Shown here piece after piece: positions 55,857 to 64,000 of a stretch of 64,000 nucleotides of DNA. Each line of letters opens with the position of its first letter. Positions within the stretch are counted from its first letter, which is position 1. The stretch lies in the NCBI RefSeq assembly GCF_002025705.1, contig NZ_CP018846.1, positions 3,773,501 to 3,837,500 of the forward strand, written 5' to 3'. The stretch is from Pseudomonas putida. GTDB taxonomy: Bacteria; Pseudomonadota; Gammaproteobacteria; Pseudomonadales; Pseudomonadaceae. The notes beneath the pieces were generated by a model. The model did not search any database and was not told where the DNA came from. It was given only the letters and a program-made list of their open reading frames with translations. The position numbers were made by a program, and so were the translations under genes.

Positions 55857-56200
55857 AGCTTGGGCTCCTCGTCGCGCACCGGATGCGCTGCCGGGGCCAC
55901 GGCGTGGGGCGCCTCGCCTTCCGGGGCACGCGCTGCCGGCCAATCGGCGAACGGCCAAGGTTTCTGGTCAGTGTGGAAGGTACCGAAACGGCCGATCTGT
56001 GCCAGGTACTGGCTGAGGCTGTCACCAAAGTTCATCAGGCTGGCGCTCGGTGCGCCATAGACCAGGCGATAGATCAGTTGCACCAGCACCAGGCCGCCGA
56101 GCAGCAGCTCAGCCAGTTGCCAGACCACCAGGAACACCAGCATCCACAGCACCCGCAGGATGATCGACTCGCGCTGGGCGCGCTCGGGTGTATCGTTCAT
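55853..56200 (-). CDS. DUF4389 domain-containing membrane protein
   Basis: 115-residue protein with two adjacent hydrophobic helices (LRVLWMLVFLVVWQLAELLLGGLVLVQLIYRLV) followed by a soluble tail rich in Ala and Pro. Pattern and length fit the DUF4389 family found next to gpsA in pseudomonads. Function unknown. It is 15 bases downstream of gpsA and overlaps sixA by four bases. Confidence 0.85.
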   Translation of the reverse strand: MNDTPERAQRESIILRVLWMLVFLVVWQLAELLLGGLVLVQLIYRLVYGAPSASLMNFGDSLSQYLAQIGRFGTFHTDQKPWPFADWPAARAPEGEAPHAVAPAAHPVRDEEPKL

Positions 56201-56215
56201 GTGCTGCTCCTTCGC

Positions 56216-57241
56216 TCAATTGAAACCACTGATGGAAATGAAATCGACGTCGGTCTTCGGCTCGGCGCGCATCAAGTGCTCGATCACCTGGTTCAGCGTG
56301 CGGCCTTCGAACAGGATGGCGTGCAGGCCGGCCACCAGCGGCATGTAGACCTGCACTTCCTGGGCCTTGGCCTTGAGCACCTTGAGCGTATTGACCCCTT
56401 CGGCCACTTCGCCCAGGCGGCTGACTGCCTGTTCCAGGCTCAGGCCCTGGCCCAGTGCGTGGCCAACCTGATAGTTGCGGCTCTTGGGTGATGAGCAGGT
56501 GACGATCAGGTCACCGACACCGGCAAGGCCGAGGAAGGTCATGGGGTTGGCGCCCTGGCTGACGGCAAAGCGGGTCATCTCGGCCAGCGCACGGGTGATC
56601 AGCATGCTCTTGGTGTTTTCACCCATGCCCAGGGCGACGGCCATGCCGGCAATGATCGCGTAGACGTTCTTCAGTGCACCGCCCAGTTCGACGCCGAAGC
56701 GGTCACTGCTGGCATAGACGCGGAAGGTGCGCCCGTGCAGCACAGCCTGCACCCGCTGGCACAGTTGTTCGTCTTCACTGGCGACCACGGTGGCGGTCAG
56801 CGCGTGTTCGGCAATCTCGCGGGCCAGGTTGGGGCCGGACAGCACGCCGATGCGGGCCTCAGGCGCGATTTCTTCGAGGATCTGGCTCATCAGCTTGAAG
56901 CTCTGCGCCTCGATGCCCTTGGTCAGGCTGACCAGGTATTTGCCGCGCAGCAGTTCGGCATGCGGCGCCAGGACGCTGCGCAGGGCACTCGACGGCAACG
57001 CGACAAAGATCAGGTCGCTGGCTTGCAAGGTGGCCAGCAGGTCGTTGACCGGCTCGACACCGTCCTGCAGGCGGATGCCCTTGAGGTAGCGCGGGTTCTC
57101 GCGGTTGACCCGCATCGCCTCGGCCTGCTCGGGGTCACGCATCCATTGGCGCACCGGCACGCCATTCTCGGCCAGCAGGTTCGCCACGGCGGTGCCGAAG
57201 CTACCGCCTCCCAGAACTGCAACAGGTTGCTGTTCAGTCAT
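56216..57241 (-). CDS. gpsA: NAD(P)H-dependent glycerol-3-phosphate dehydrogenase
   Basis: 341-residue enzyme that reduces dihydroxyacetone phosphate to sn-glycerol 3-phosphate, feeding phospholipid synthesis. The Rossmann motif is [19 protein letters not shown], then [33 protein letters not shown], and the catalytic-site region [18 protein letters not shown] with the conserved Lys, followed by [17 protein letters not shown]. Start at 57239-57241 (ATG); the upstream TTG would add two residues. Confidence 0.96.
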   Translation of the reverse strand: MTEQQPVAVLGGGSFGTAVANLLAENGVPVRQWMRDPEQAEAMRVNRENPRYLKGIRLQDGVEPVNDLLATLQASDLIFVALPSSALRSVLAPHAELLRGKYLVSLTKGIEAQSFKLMSQILEEIAPEARIGVLSGPNLAREIAEHALTATVVASEDEQLCQRVQAVLHGRTFRVYASSDRFGVELGGALKNVYAIIAGMAVALGMGENTKSMLITRALAEMTRFAVSQGANPMTFLGLAGVGDLIVTCSSPKSRNYQVGHALGQGLSLEQAVSRLGEVAEGVNTLKVLKAKAQEVQVYMPLVAGLHAILFEGRTLNQVIEHLMRAEPKTDVDFISISGFN

Positions 57242-57448
57242 ATTCAATCCGTTAAAGCCATTAAGTTAAGTGGCGACCAAGCCATTATACGGCGCGCCTG
57301 CTACAGAGCCAGTGCCGGGGCTGATTCGGTTCGCCATGGTATTTCTGGTGCCCGTGTGATCGCGCGCAGGCAATTCGAACCCAGGCCACTGGCAAAACCT
57401 TCCCGGTCAGTTACCATGCCTGTTTCAACTCTGAGACAAGGCTGTCCT

Positions 57449-59563
57449 GTGTTCCCTGGCCCGCCCCCCTACCCTCGCCTGTTGCTGCTGACCGCATTGC
57501 TCGGTGGCTCGGCCATGGCCGACGACTTGTTCATCGACAACACAGACCTGCCGCAGGTTCTGACCGCCACACGCCTGAAACAATCCCCGGCGGCGGTACC
57601 GGGCAGCATGACCGTGCTCGACAACGAACTGATCCGCGCCAGCGGCGCCCGCGACATCCCCGAACTGTTGCGCCTGGTACCCGGGATGATGATCGGCTAT
57701 GGCGCCGGCAACCAACCGACCGTCAACTACCACGGCAGCAACGTCAACGAAGCACGGCGCATGCAGGTACTGATCGACGGCCGCTCGGTGTACCGCGCCG
57801 GCCTGGCCACGGTCGACTGGAGCGACATCCCGGTGGCCATCGAGGACATCGAGCGCATCGAGGTATTCCGCGGCCCCAACACCGTCAGCTATGGCGCCAA
57901 CGCACTGATGGCGGTGGTCAACATCCTCACCCGCAACCCGGCCGACAGCCACGGCACACGGATGAAACTGACCCGCGGCCAGGACGGCATCAACGACTAC
58001 TACCTCAGCCACGGCTTCGGCTGGGACGGTGGCGACTTGCGCTTGTCGGTGTCCGGCCAGCAGGACGATGGCTTCGACGAGAACCAGTTCGGCCAGGACT
58101 ACCGCGACAGCCGCCGCCTGAACCGCTTCAACCTCAGTGTCAGCCACGTTCTGGCACCGGACCAGACCCTGGAATGGCAACTGGCGGCCAAAGAAGGCAG
58201 CAACCAGCGACCGTATACCTATCAGCCGGTGTTCCCCTACGTCACCCAGACCGGTGACAACGCCGACGTCAACGCCAAGGACTATGCAGGCTCGGTACGC
58301 TGGAACATCGATTTCAACCCTGAGCACAGCCTGTATGTGCAGGGTTCGGCCCAGCATTTCGACCGCCAGCAGGTCTGGCGCGCCTGCGACGCGGCGCTGT
58401 CGTTCAGCCCCGAGCTGACCCGCTTGTGGCAGATGAACCCCGACTTCGCCGAAAAGGTCGCCCGTGGGGCGAACAACCCGCCGAGCAGCAGCAACCCCGA
58501 AGAACAGGCGCTGGTCGATGCAATCAAGGACCAGTGGAACAACCAGGGCGGCAAGAACGTGGTGTGTGGCGATGTCGACCAGAGCACCCGAGAAAGCCGA
58601 TACGACCTGGAAATCCAGGACACCCTGAGCCTGACCGACAGCCTGCGCCTGCTCAGCGGCATGAACTACCGTTATGATCGTGCCGATTCGCAGACTTACT
58701 TCAACGGCAGCATCGACGACCAGACCTGGCGCCTGTTCGGCCAGCTGGAATGGCGCGCCGACGAACACTGGATTCTCCAGGGTGGTGCGATGCTCGAGGA
58801 TTCGCGCCTTTCCGGCAGCTCGCTGACCCCGCGCATGGCGGTCAACTACCTGATCACTCCGCGCCACGGCCTGCGCGCGGTGTACTCCGAGGCCGTGCGC
58901 TCGCCGGACATGTTCGAGAACAACGTCAACTGGAGCTACACGGTCAAGAACCTGAACCCCACAGCGTTCGGCCAGCGCAATGCCGAATACTTCGTCAAGA
59001 CGCGCGGCCCGGGCGACCTCGAGCAGGAGCGCATGCGCTCGCGCGAGCTGGGTTACAACGGCTACTTCAGCGATATCGACCTGAACATGGATGTGAAGGT
59101 GTTCTATGACGAAATCACCGGAATGATCAGCGAGCCCCTGAAGAACAATCAGTACATCGCCAGTAACGCCAACAAGGCCCGCTTTACCGGCAGCGAGGCA
59201 CAGTTCGACTGGCACCTGGCGCCACGCGATCGCCTGCGCCTGACCTATGCCTATGTCGATGCCTGGGCCAGCAACCCCGCCGACAGCGCCAACACCGCCC
59301 GCAACAGTGGTTCGGCCGGATGGATGCGCGAATGGGGTGAAGGCTGGTCCAGCGCGCTGTTCTACTACGGCGACGATGCGCTCAACCAGTACCGTTACGA
59401 ACGCCTCGACCTGCGCGTGGCCAAGCGTTTTCGCATCGAAGGCAGCAACCTGGAGCTGGCCGCGCTCTGGCAGCAACGCCTGGACGACGAACCGACCACG
59501 TCGATTCAGAACCGTTATGACAGCCGCCACCGCCTGAGCGTCAGCGCGGAGCTGGAGTTCTGA
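57449..59563 (+). CDS. TonB-dependent outer-membrane receptor
   Basis: 704-residue receptor. A signal peptide is visible (PRLLLLTALLGGSAMA). The plug domain has VLTATRLKQSPAAVPGSMTVLDN (TonB-box-like segment) and IEVFRGPNTVSYGANALMAVVNI; the barrel follows, ending VSAELEF with the C-terminal Phe expected for outer-membrane barrels. GTG at 57449 is preferred because AAGG is 7 bases upstream; ATG at 57416 is in frame. It overlaps the binding-protein gene by one base, so the two and the kinase form an operon. The ligand is not known. Confidence 0.87.
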   Translation: MFPGPPPYPRLLLLTALLGGSAMADDLFIDNTDLPQVLTATRLKQSPAAVPGSMTVLDNELIRASGARDIPELLRLVPGMMIGYGAGNQPTVNYHGSNVNEARRMQVLIDGRSVYRAGLATVDWSDIPVAIEDIERIEVFRGPNTVSYGANALMAVVNILTRNPADSHGTRMKLTRGQDGINDYYLSHGFGWDGGDLRLSVSGQQDDGFDENQFGQDYRDSRRLNRFNLSVSHVLAPDQTLEWQLAAKEGSNQRPYTYQPVFPYVTQTGDNADVNAKDYAGSVRWNIDFNPEHSLYVQGSAQHFDRQQVWRACDAALSFSPELTRLWQMNPDFAEKVARGANNPPSSSNPEEQALVDAIKDQWNNQGGKNVVCGDVDQSTRESRYDLEIQDTLSLTDSLRLLSGMNYRYDRADSQTYFNGSIDDQTWRLFGQLEWRADEHWILQGGAMLEDSRLSGSSLTPRMAVNYLITPRHGLRAVYSEAVRSPDMFENNVNWSYTVKNLNPTAFGQRNAEYFVKTRGPGDLEQERMRSRELGYNGYFSDIDLNMDVKVFYDEITGMISEPLKNNQYIASNANKARFTGSEAQFDWHLAPRDRLRLTYAYVDAWASNPADSANTARNSGSAGWMREWGEGWSSALFYYGDDALNQYRYERLDLRVAKRFRIEGSNLELAALWQQRLDDEPTTSIQNRYDSRHRLSVSAELEF

Positions 59564-60453
59564 TGGCCCGGCTGCTGCGCCTGCTGCTGTTCTGCCTGTG
59601 GCCGCTGGGTTCGCTGTCCGCCAGCGAAATCCTGCTGGTCGGCGGCGAAGACCAGCCTGGCGTGCGCAGCTTCGTCGAAGCGCTGCAAGCCCGCCGCAGC
59701 CATGACCAGGTGCGTTTCCAGAGCGTCGCCGAGCTGGCCCGCCCCGGCCAGCTCAAGGCTGACGTGCGCCTGGTGCTGCTCGACAACGCCGCACTGGAGT
59801 GGCGCCTGGCTGAAAGCAATGGGCCGCCTGCCTTGGCCATGCGCATCAGCCGAGTACAGGCTGAACAACGCCTGGGAAAGTCGCGCCCCGCGTACCTGAC
59901 CCTGCTGTGGAGCGACCCGCCCATGGCCCGGCAACTGCGCCTGGCCCGCTACCTGTTACCCCAGGCCCGGCGCATCGGCGTGTTGTACGGTGAGCACAGC
60001 CATTTCCTGCTCGACGAACTGCGCCAGGCGGCACGCCCGCTGGGCCTGGAAATCGTCGCCCAGGACTGGCCGGACCAGCGCGACAGCCGCCCCCTGCAGC
60101 ACCTGCTGGGCAACAGCGACGTGCTGCTCGCCCTCGACGACCCTGAGCTGTACAACTCGAAGACGGCAAAGAACCTGCTGCTCAGCAGCTATGGCCGGCA
60201 AATGGCGCTGATCGGCCCGAATGCCGGTTTCGTCCGCGCCGGCGCCCTGGCCAGCACCTACAGCGACCAGGATGACTGGCTGGCTGTGCTCGACCAGTTG
60301 CTCGATCAATCACCGGCGCGCTGGCCGCGCAGCCTGTACCCGGCACACTACGGTGTCAGCGGCAACCAGCAGGTGGCACGCGCCCTGGGCCTTGAACCGA
60401 TCGATCCGAACGCCACTGCCAAGGCCCTGGCCGCAGGAGAACCCACCCCATGA
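59563..60453 (+). CDS. Putative periplasmic ABC-type substrate-binding protein (PF04392-like)
   Basis: 296-residue protein with an N-terminal hydrophobic signal ([17 protein letters not shown]). The sequence resembles the ABC_sub_bind class, with [33 protein letters not shown] and [27 protein letters not shown]. There is no permease or ATPase gene nearby, so it may act as a sensor subunit for the adjacent kinase rather than in transport. It overlaps the receptor by one base and the kinase by four (ATGA). Confidence 0.75.
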   Translation: MARLLRLLLFCLWPLGSLSASEILLVGGEDQPGVRSFVEALQARRSHDQVRFQSVAELARPGQLKADVRLVLLDNAALEWRLAESNGPPALAMRISRVQAEQRLGKSRPAYLTLLWSDPPMARQLRLARYLLPQARRIGVLYGEHSHFLLDELRQAARPLGLEIVAQDWPDQRDSRPLQHLLGNSDVLLALDDPELYNSKTAKNLLLSSYGRQMALIGPNAGFVRAGALASTYSDQDDWLAVLDQLLDQSPARWPRSLYPAHYGVSGNQQVARALGLEPIDPNATAKALAAGEPTP

Positions 60454-62381
60454 GCAAACGCCTGAGCTGGGACATCCACACCCGCACCCAGATCATCAGC
60501 CTGGGCCCGGCGCTGTTGCTGACCTTGCTGTTGATCAGTTTCTTCACTTTCGTGCGGATCCAGGATCTGCGCCAGGAGCTGAACCACACCGGGCAGCTGA
60601 TTGCCAACCAGCTGGCGCCCGCCTCCGAGTACGGCGTCATATCCGGTAACAATGAAGTCCTCGAAGGCCTGATGCGTGCCACCTTGAGCATCCCTCACGT
60701 GCGCTTCCTCGAGGTGCAGGACAGCCGCAACCACATATTGGTGTACGTCGAGCAGCAGGACGAGAGCAACAACCGGGCTCAGCAGGTGGAGGTGTTCCAG
60801 GCGCCGATTCGCCTGCAGCAGATCCGCCTGGACAGCGACTTCCTGCAACAGGGCAAAGCGCCAACACCGGCCATCGGCGACGACTACCTGGGCCGAGTGA
60901 TCGTCGGCATGTCCGACGATGCGTTCAGCCAGCGCCAGCAGGAAATCGTGATCAAGGCCGGCATCCTCGCGCTGTTCGCGTTGCTGTTCACCTTCCTCCT
61001 CGCCCGCCGTCTGGCCATGAGCCTGGCCAAGCCGATCAGCGACATGGGCCATGCGGTGAAGGCTATCCAGCAGGGTGAATACAACGCGCCACTGCCGGTG
61101 GTCGACGACAGCGAGCTCGGCCACCTGGCGCGCCATATCAACAACCTGGCCAACGCCTTGGACCAGGCCAGCGCCGAACAGAAGCAGGCCATCGCCCAGT
61201 TGATCCAGGCACGCGAGGAAGCCGAACAGGCCAACGGCGCCAAGTCGGAGTTCCTGGCGATGATGAGCCACGAACTGCGCACCCCCATGAACGGCGTGCT
61301 GGGCATGCTGCAACTGCTGGAAACCACCCAGCTGACCAGCGAACAGGCCGATTACACGGCTGTGGCCAGTGAGTCCACCGGGCACTTGCTGAAGGTCATC
61401 AATGACATCCTCGACTTCTCGCGGATCGAGCGCACCACGCTGGAGCTCGAGCACATCGACTTCAACCTGGGTGAGCTGATCACCAGCAGCGTGCAGTCGT
61501 TCCAGCACAGCGCCCAGCAGCGCGGCCTGGAACTGCACCTGCAGTTGCCGACAGATGGCGCACAGCCACAGGTGGTTGGCGACCCGACGCGGATTCGCCA
61601 GATCCTGCTCAACCTGATCGGCAACGCCCTGAAGTTCACCGAGCGTGGCCAGGTACAGGTCGAGGCACGCTGGCAGTTGCTCGACCGGCAATTGCTGTGG
61701 TTTACCTGCAGCGTGCGCGACACAGGCATCGGCATCGACAGCGAGCGCCTGGAAATGATGTTCGTCGCCTTCCAGCAGGCCGACAGCTCGATCTCGCGGC
61801 GCTATGGCGGCACCGGCCTTGGCCTGTCGATCGCCCGCACCTTGGCCGAACGCATGGGCGGCAAGCTGCGCGGTGAAAGCCGCGAAGGGCTGGGCTCGAC
61901 CTTTACCCTGGAAATGCCGCTGCCCCTGGCTATCAACACGCCGGCAACGCGGCCCGGCGCCTCTGGGGGCATTGCGCCACTTGAGGTGGGTAAGCGCATC
62001 CTGTTGGTGGAAGACAATCCGGTCAATCAAAGCGTCATCGAAGCCATGTTACGTAGCCTGGGGATGGAGGTCAGCGTTGCCCACGACGGGCTACAGGCAG
62101 TGGAACAGGTAAGGCAGCAGCCATTCGCTGCAGTACTGATGGATTGCCGCCTGCCCCAGGTGGATGGCTACGAAGCCACCCGGCGTATCCGCCTGTTGCC
62201 GGCCTGCGGCCAATTGCCGATCATCGCGCTGACCGCCAATGCCTTGCAGGGCGACCGCGAGCGTTGCATGGCCGCCGGCATGAACGATTACCTGAGCAAA
62301 CCGTTCCGCCGCACCGAGTTGCAGCGGGTATTGCAGCGCTGGTTACCAGGACGCACAGCGGCGACTGGCGATAAATGCTAA
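60450..62381 (+). CDS. Hybrid sensor histidine kinase/response regulator
   Basis: 643 residues. N-terminal helix ([19 protein letters not shown]), a periplasmic domain of about 130 residues (CHASE8-like, [15 protein letters not shown]), a second helix ([21 protein letters not shown]), HAMP, HisKA with [17 protein letters not shown], ATPase domain with [19 protein letters not shown], and a C-terminal receiver with the Asp in [17 protein letters not shown] and KPF. By size, architecture and position next to fabA it matches P. aeruginosa PA1611, a kinase linked to the RetS/GacS network, which passes phosphate to an Hpt protein. No Hpt domain is in this protein. Confidence 0.88.
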   Translation: MSKRLSWDIHTRTQIISLGPALLLTLLLISFFTFVRIQDLRQELNHTGQLIANQLAPASEYGVISGNNEVLEGLMRATLSIPHVRFLEVQDSRNHILVYVEQQDESNNRAQQVEVFQAPIRLQQIRLDSDFLQQGKAPTPAIGDDYLGRVIVGMSDDAFSQRQQEIVIKAGILALFALLFTFLLARRLAMSLAKPISDMGHAVKAIQQGEYNAPLPVVDDSELGHLARHINNLANALDQASAEQKQAIAQLIQAREEAEQANGAKSEFLAMMSHELRTPMNGVLGMLQLLETTQLTSEQADYTAVASESTGHLLKVINDILDFSRIERTTLELEHIDFNLGELITSSVQSFQHSAQQRGLELHLQLPTDGAQPQVVGDPTRIRQILLNLIGNALKFTERGQVQVEARWQLLDRQLLWFTCSVRDTGIGIDSERLEMMFVAFQQADSSISRRYGGTGLGLSIARTLAERMGGKLRGESREGLGSTFTLEMPLPLAINTPATRPGASGGIAPLEVGKRILLVEDNPVNQSVIEAMLRSLGMEVSVAHDGLQAVEQVRQQPFAAVLMDCRLPQVDGYEATRRIRLLPACGQLPIIALTANALQGDRERCMAAGMNDYLSKPFRRTELQRVLQRWLPGRTAATGDKC

Positions 62382-62583
62382 AGTGCGGCAGTCTTAAGTA
62401 CTGGACAGGACCTTGTTCGGACCTGAAAATAGACGTTTCAGTGCACACCTGTACTTCTTTCACCAGGTGCGCTGTGACTTTCACCACAACGCAATAGTCT
62501 ACCTGTAGGCTGCCGTCCCAGAAGCAAGAAGGGTCGGCCGGGAAGATTCATCCCCTGCCACAGGGGGTTATTGAGGAGCTCGC
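62382..62583 (+). promoter_or_regulatory. fabAB upstream region with inverted repeats
   Basis: The spacer contains CTGAAA-ATAGACG-TTTCAG at 62423-62441 and CACCTG-N12-CAGGTG at 62446-62469, plausible operator sites for fatty-acid regulators such as FabR or DesT. GAGGAG lies a few bases before the fabA ATG. No confident -35/-10 was seen. Confidence 0.35.
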
Positions 62584-63099
62584 ATGACCAAACAACACGC
62601 CTTTACTCGGGAAGACCTGCTGCGCTGCAGTCGCGGTGAGCTGTTCGGCCCAGGTAATGCGCAACTGCCCGCGCCGAACATGCTGATGGTCGATCGCATC
62701 ACCCATATCAGCGAAGAAGGCGGCAAGTACGGCAAAGGTGAGTTGGTCGCCGAGCTGGATATCACCCCGGATCTGTGGTTCTTCGCCTGCCACTTCGAAG
62801 GTGACCCGGTGATGCCAGGCTGCCTGGGCCTCGACGCCATGTGGCAGCTGGTCGGCTTCTTCCTCGGCTGGCAAGGCCTGCCGGGCCGCGGCCGTGCGCT
62901 GGGTTCGGGCGAAGTGAAATTCTTCGGCCAGGTGCTGCCTACCGCCAAGAAAGTCACCTACAACATTCACATCAAGCGCGTCCTGAAGGGTAAGCTGAAC
63001 ATGGCCATCGCCGATGGCTCGGTCAGCGTCGACGGTCGCGAGATCTACACCGCCGAAGCCCTGCGGGTCGGCGTGTTCACCTCCACTGACAATTTCTAA
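62584..63099 (+). CDS. fabA: 3-Hydroxydecanoyl-ACP dehydratase/isomerase FabA
   Basis: 171-residue FabA, the bifunctional dehydratase/isomerase that makes cis-3-decenoyl-ACP and starts unsaturated fatty-acid synthesis. The active-site His lies in [15 protein letters not shown] and the acid in [16 protein letters not shown] precedes the ATG. It is followed after 11 bases by fabB; both are classically co-regulated. Confidence 0.96.
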   Translation: MTKQHAFTREDLLRCSRGELFGPGNAQLPAPNMLMVDRITHISEEGGKYGKGELVAELDITPDLWFFACHFEGDPVMPGCLGLDAMWQLVGFFLGWQGLPGRGRALGSGEVKFFGQVLPTAKKVTYNIHIKRVLKGKLNMAIADGSVSVDGREIYTAEALRVGVFTSTDNF

Positions 63100-63110
63100 G
63101 GGTTATTCGC

Positions 63111-64000
63111 ATGCGCCGCGTCGTTATCACTGGTCTGGGCATCGTATCGTGCCTGGGCAATGACAAAGCTACCGTCACCGAAAACCTGCGCAACAGCCGT
63201 CCGGGTATCCGTTACAACCCGGAATACAAGGAAATGGGGCTGCGTAGCCAGGTTTCCGGGTCCATCGACCTCAACCTCGAAGAACTGATCGACCGCAAGG
63301 TCTACCGCTTCGTCGGCCACGCCGCTGCCTATGCCTACCTGGCGATGCAGGACGCGATCAAGGATTCCGGCCTGACCGAAGAGCAGGTGTCCAACCCGCG
63401 TACCGGCCTGGTTGCCGGCTCCGGCGGCGCCTCGACCCTGAACCAGATGGAAGCGCTGGACACCCTGCGCGAAAAAGGCGTCAAGCGCGTCGGCCCATAC
63501 CGCGTCACCCGCACCATGGGCAGCACCGTTTCGGCGTGCCTGGCCACCCCGTTCAAGATCAAGGGCATCAACTACTCGATCTCGTCGGCCTGCGCCACTT
63601 CCGCACACTGCATCGGCACCGCTCTGGAGCAGATCCAGTGGGGCAAGCAGGACATCGTCTTCGCCGGCGGTGGTGAAGAAGAGCACTGGAGCCAGTCGTT
63701 CCTCTTCGATGCCATGGGCGCCCTGTCGACCAAGCGCAACGAAACCCCTGAACTGGCCTCGCGCGCCTACGACGCTGACCGTGACGGTTTCGTCATCGCG
63801 GGCGGCGGCGGCATGGTCGTGGTCGAGGAGCTGGAACACGCCCTGGCCCGCGGCGCCAAGATCTACGCCGAAATCGTCGGCTACGGTGCCACTTCCGACG
63901 GTTACGACATGGTCGCACCGAGCGGTGAAGGTGCCATCCGTTGCATGCAGCAGGCGCTGTCCACCGTCGACACCCCGATCGACTACCTGAACACTCACGG
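63111..64000 (+). CDS. fabB: 3-Oxoacyl-ACP synthase I FabB, partial
   Basis: The window contains 296 codons of the ketoacyl-ACP synthase; the gene runs off the right edge. The catalytic Cys is in [17 protein letters not shown]; the first active-site His is expected at the cut end (YLNTHG). It condenses malonyl-ACP with the cis-unsaturated acyl-ACP from FabA. Start [16 protein letters not shown] is the normal N-terminus. Confidence 0.96.
   Translation, partial: MRRVVITGLGIVSCLGNDKATVTENLRNSRPGIRYNPEYKEMGLRSQVSGSIDLNLEELIDRKVYRFVGHAAAYAYLAMQDAIKDSGLTEEQVSNPRTGLVAGSGGASTLNQMEALDTLREKGVKRVGPYRVTRTMGSTVSACLATPFKIKGINYSISSACATSAHCIGTALEQIQWGKQDIVFAGGGEEEHWSQSFLFDAMGALSTKRNETPELASRAYDADRDGFVIAGGGGMVVVEELEHALARGAKIYAEIVGYGATSDGYDMVAPSGEGAIRCMQQALSTVDTPIDYLNTH

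Noticed and set aside
57425..59530. 701-codon minus-strand open frame
   Set aside because: Antisense shadow of the TonB-dependent receptor, which has a signal peptide, plug motif and terminal Phe.
1..64000. CRISPR arrays, tRNA or rRNA genes
   Set aside because: No regularly spaced direct repeats were seen; no tRNA or rRNA consensus stretches were recognised by eye. A tRNAscan or Infernal run would be decisive.

Overview
The window looks like a chromosomal segment of a fluorescent Pseudomonas, most likely the P. putida group. The DNA is GC-rich, several proteins (ChrR, LdcA, the fadDx-fadB1x set) closely match what I remember of P. putida and P. aeruginosa, gene order from ldcA to nppD follows the P. 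aeruginosa order as I recall it, and P. putida-type REP palindromes recur. No RNA genes, insertion sequences, phage genes or CRISPR arrays were seen.

Layout. 1-1858: 3' end of a Mrp/Sha cation/proton antiporter operon (D, E, F, G). 1870-3845: small uncharacterised proteins and a zinc-independent-type DksA paralogue. 4163-9718: minus-strand acyl-CoA operon (acyl-CoA synthetase, SDR dehydrogenase, thiolase, acyl-CoA dehydrogenase, enoyl-CoA hydratase), closed by a strong terminator. 9807-23035: accessory island with two giant paralogous proteins of about 1500 residues (toxin-like N-terminus, leucine-rich repeats, NEL-type E3 ubiquitin ligase C-terminus). They flank an AraC regulator and a 2-aminoethylphosphonate module (LysR, phnW, phnX). 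The first paralogue keeps the NEL Cys-x-Asp motif; the second has Asp-Gly-Asn there.

23160-38521: chrR, a small protein, ldcA, dnaQ, rnhA, a methyltransferase, gloB, mltD and the nppA1A2BCD peptidyl-nucleoside/oligopeptide ABC transporter. 38990-42889: a three-part fusion (APH-like kinase, M23-like barrel, class III aminotransferase-fold) with a LysR regulator. 43024-50962: kdpFABC and kdpDE, split by a 117-bp REP hairpin. 51217-54819: AI-2E-family protein, DUF4892 protein with an overlapping 20-codon micro-ORF, and two alpha/beta hydrolases. 54913-57241: a hypothetical protein, sixA, a DUF4389 protein and gpsA. 57449-62381: TonB-dependent receptor, lone ABC-type binding protein and a PA1611-like hybrid kinase in an overlapping operon. 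62584-64000: fabA and the start of fabB.

The most unusual content is the NEL pair (one probably a pseudoenzyme), the kinase/aminotransferase-fold fusion, the receptor/binding-protein/kinase operon and the coupled micro-ORF. Basic functions rest on recognised motifs; no database search was possible, so identities to named orthologues are from memory.
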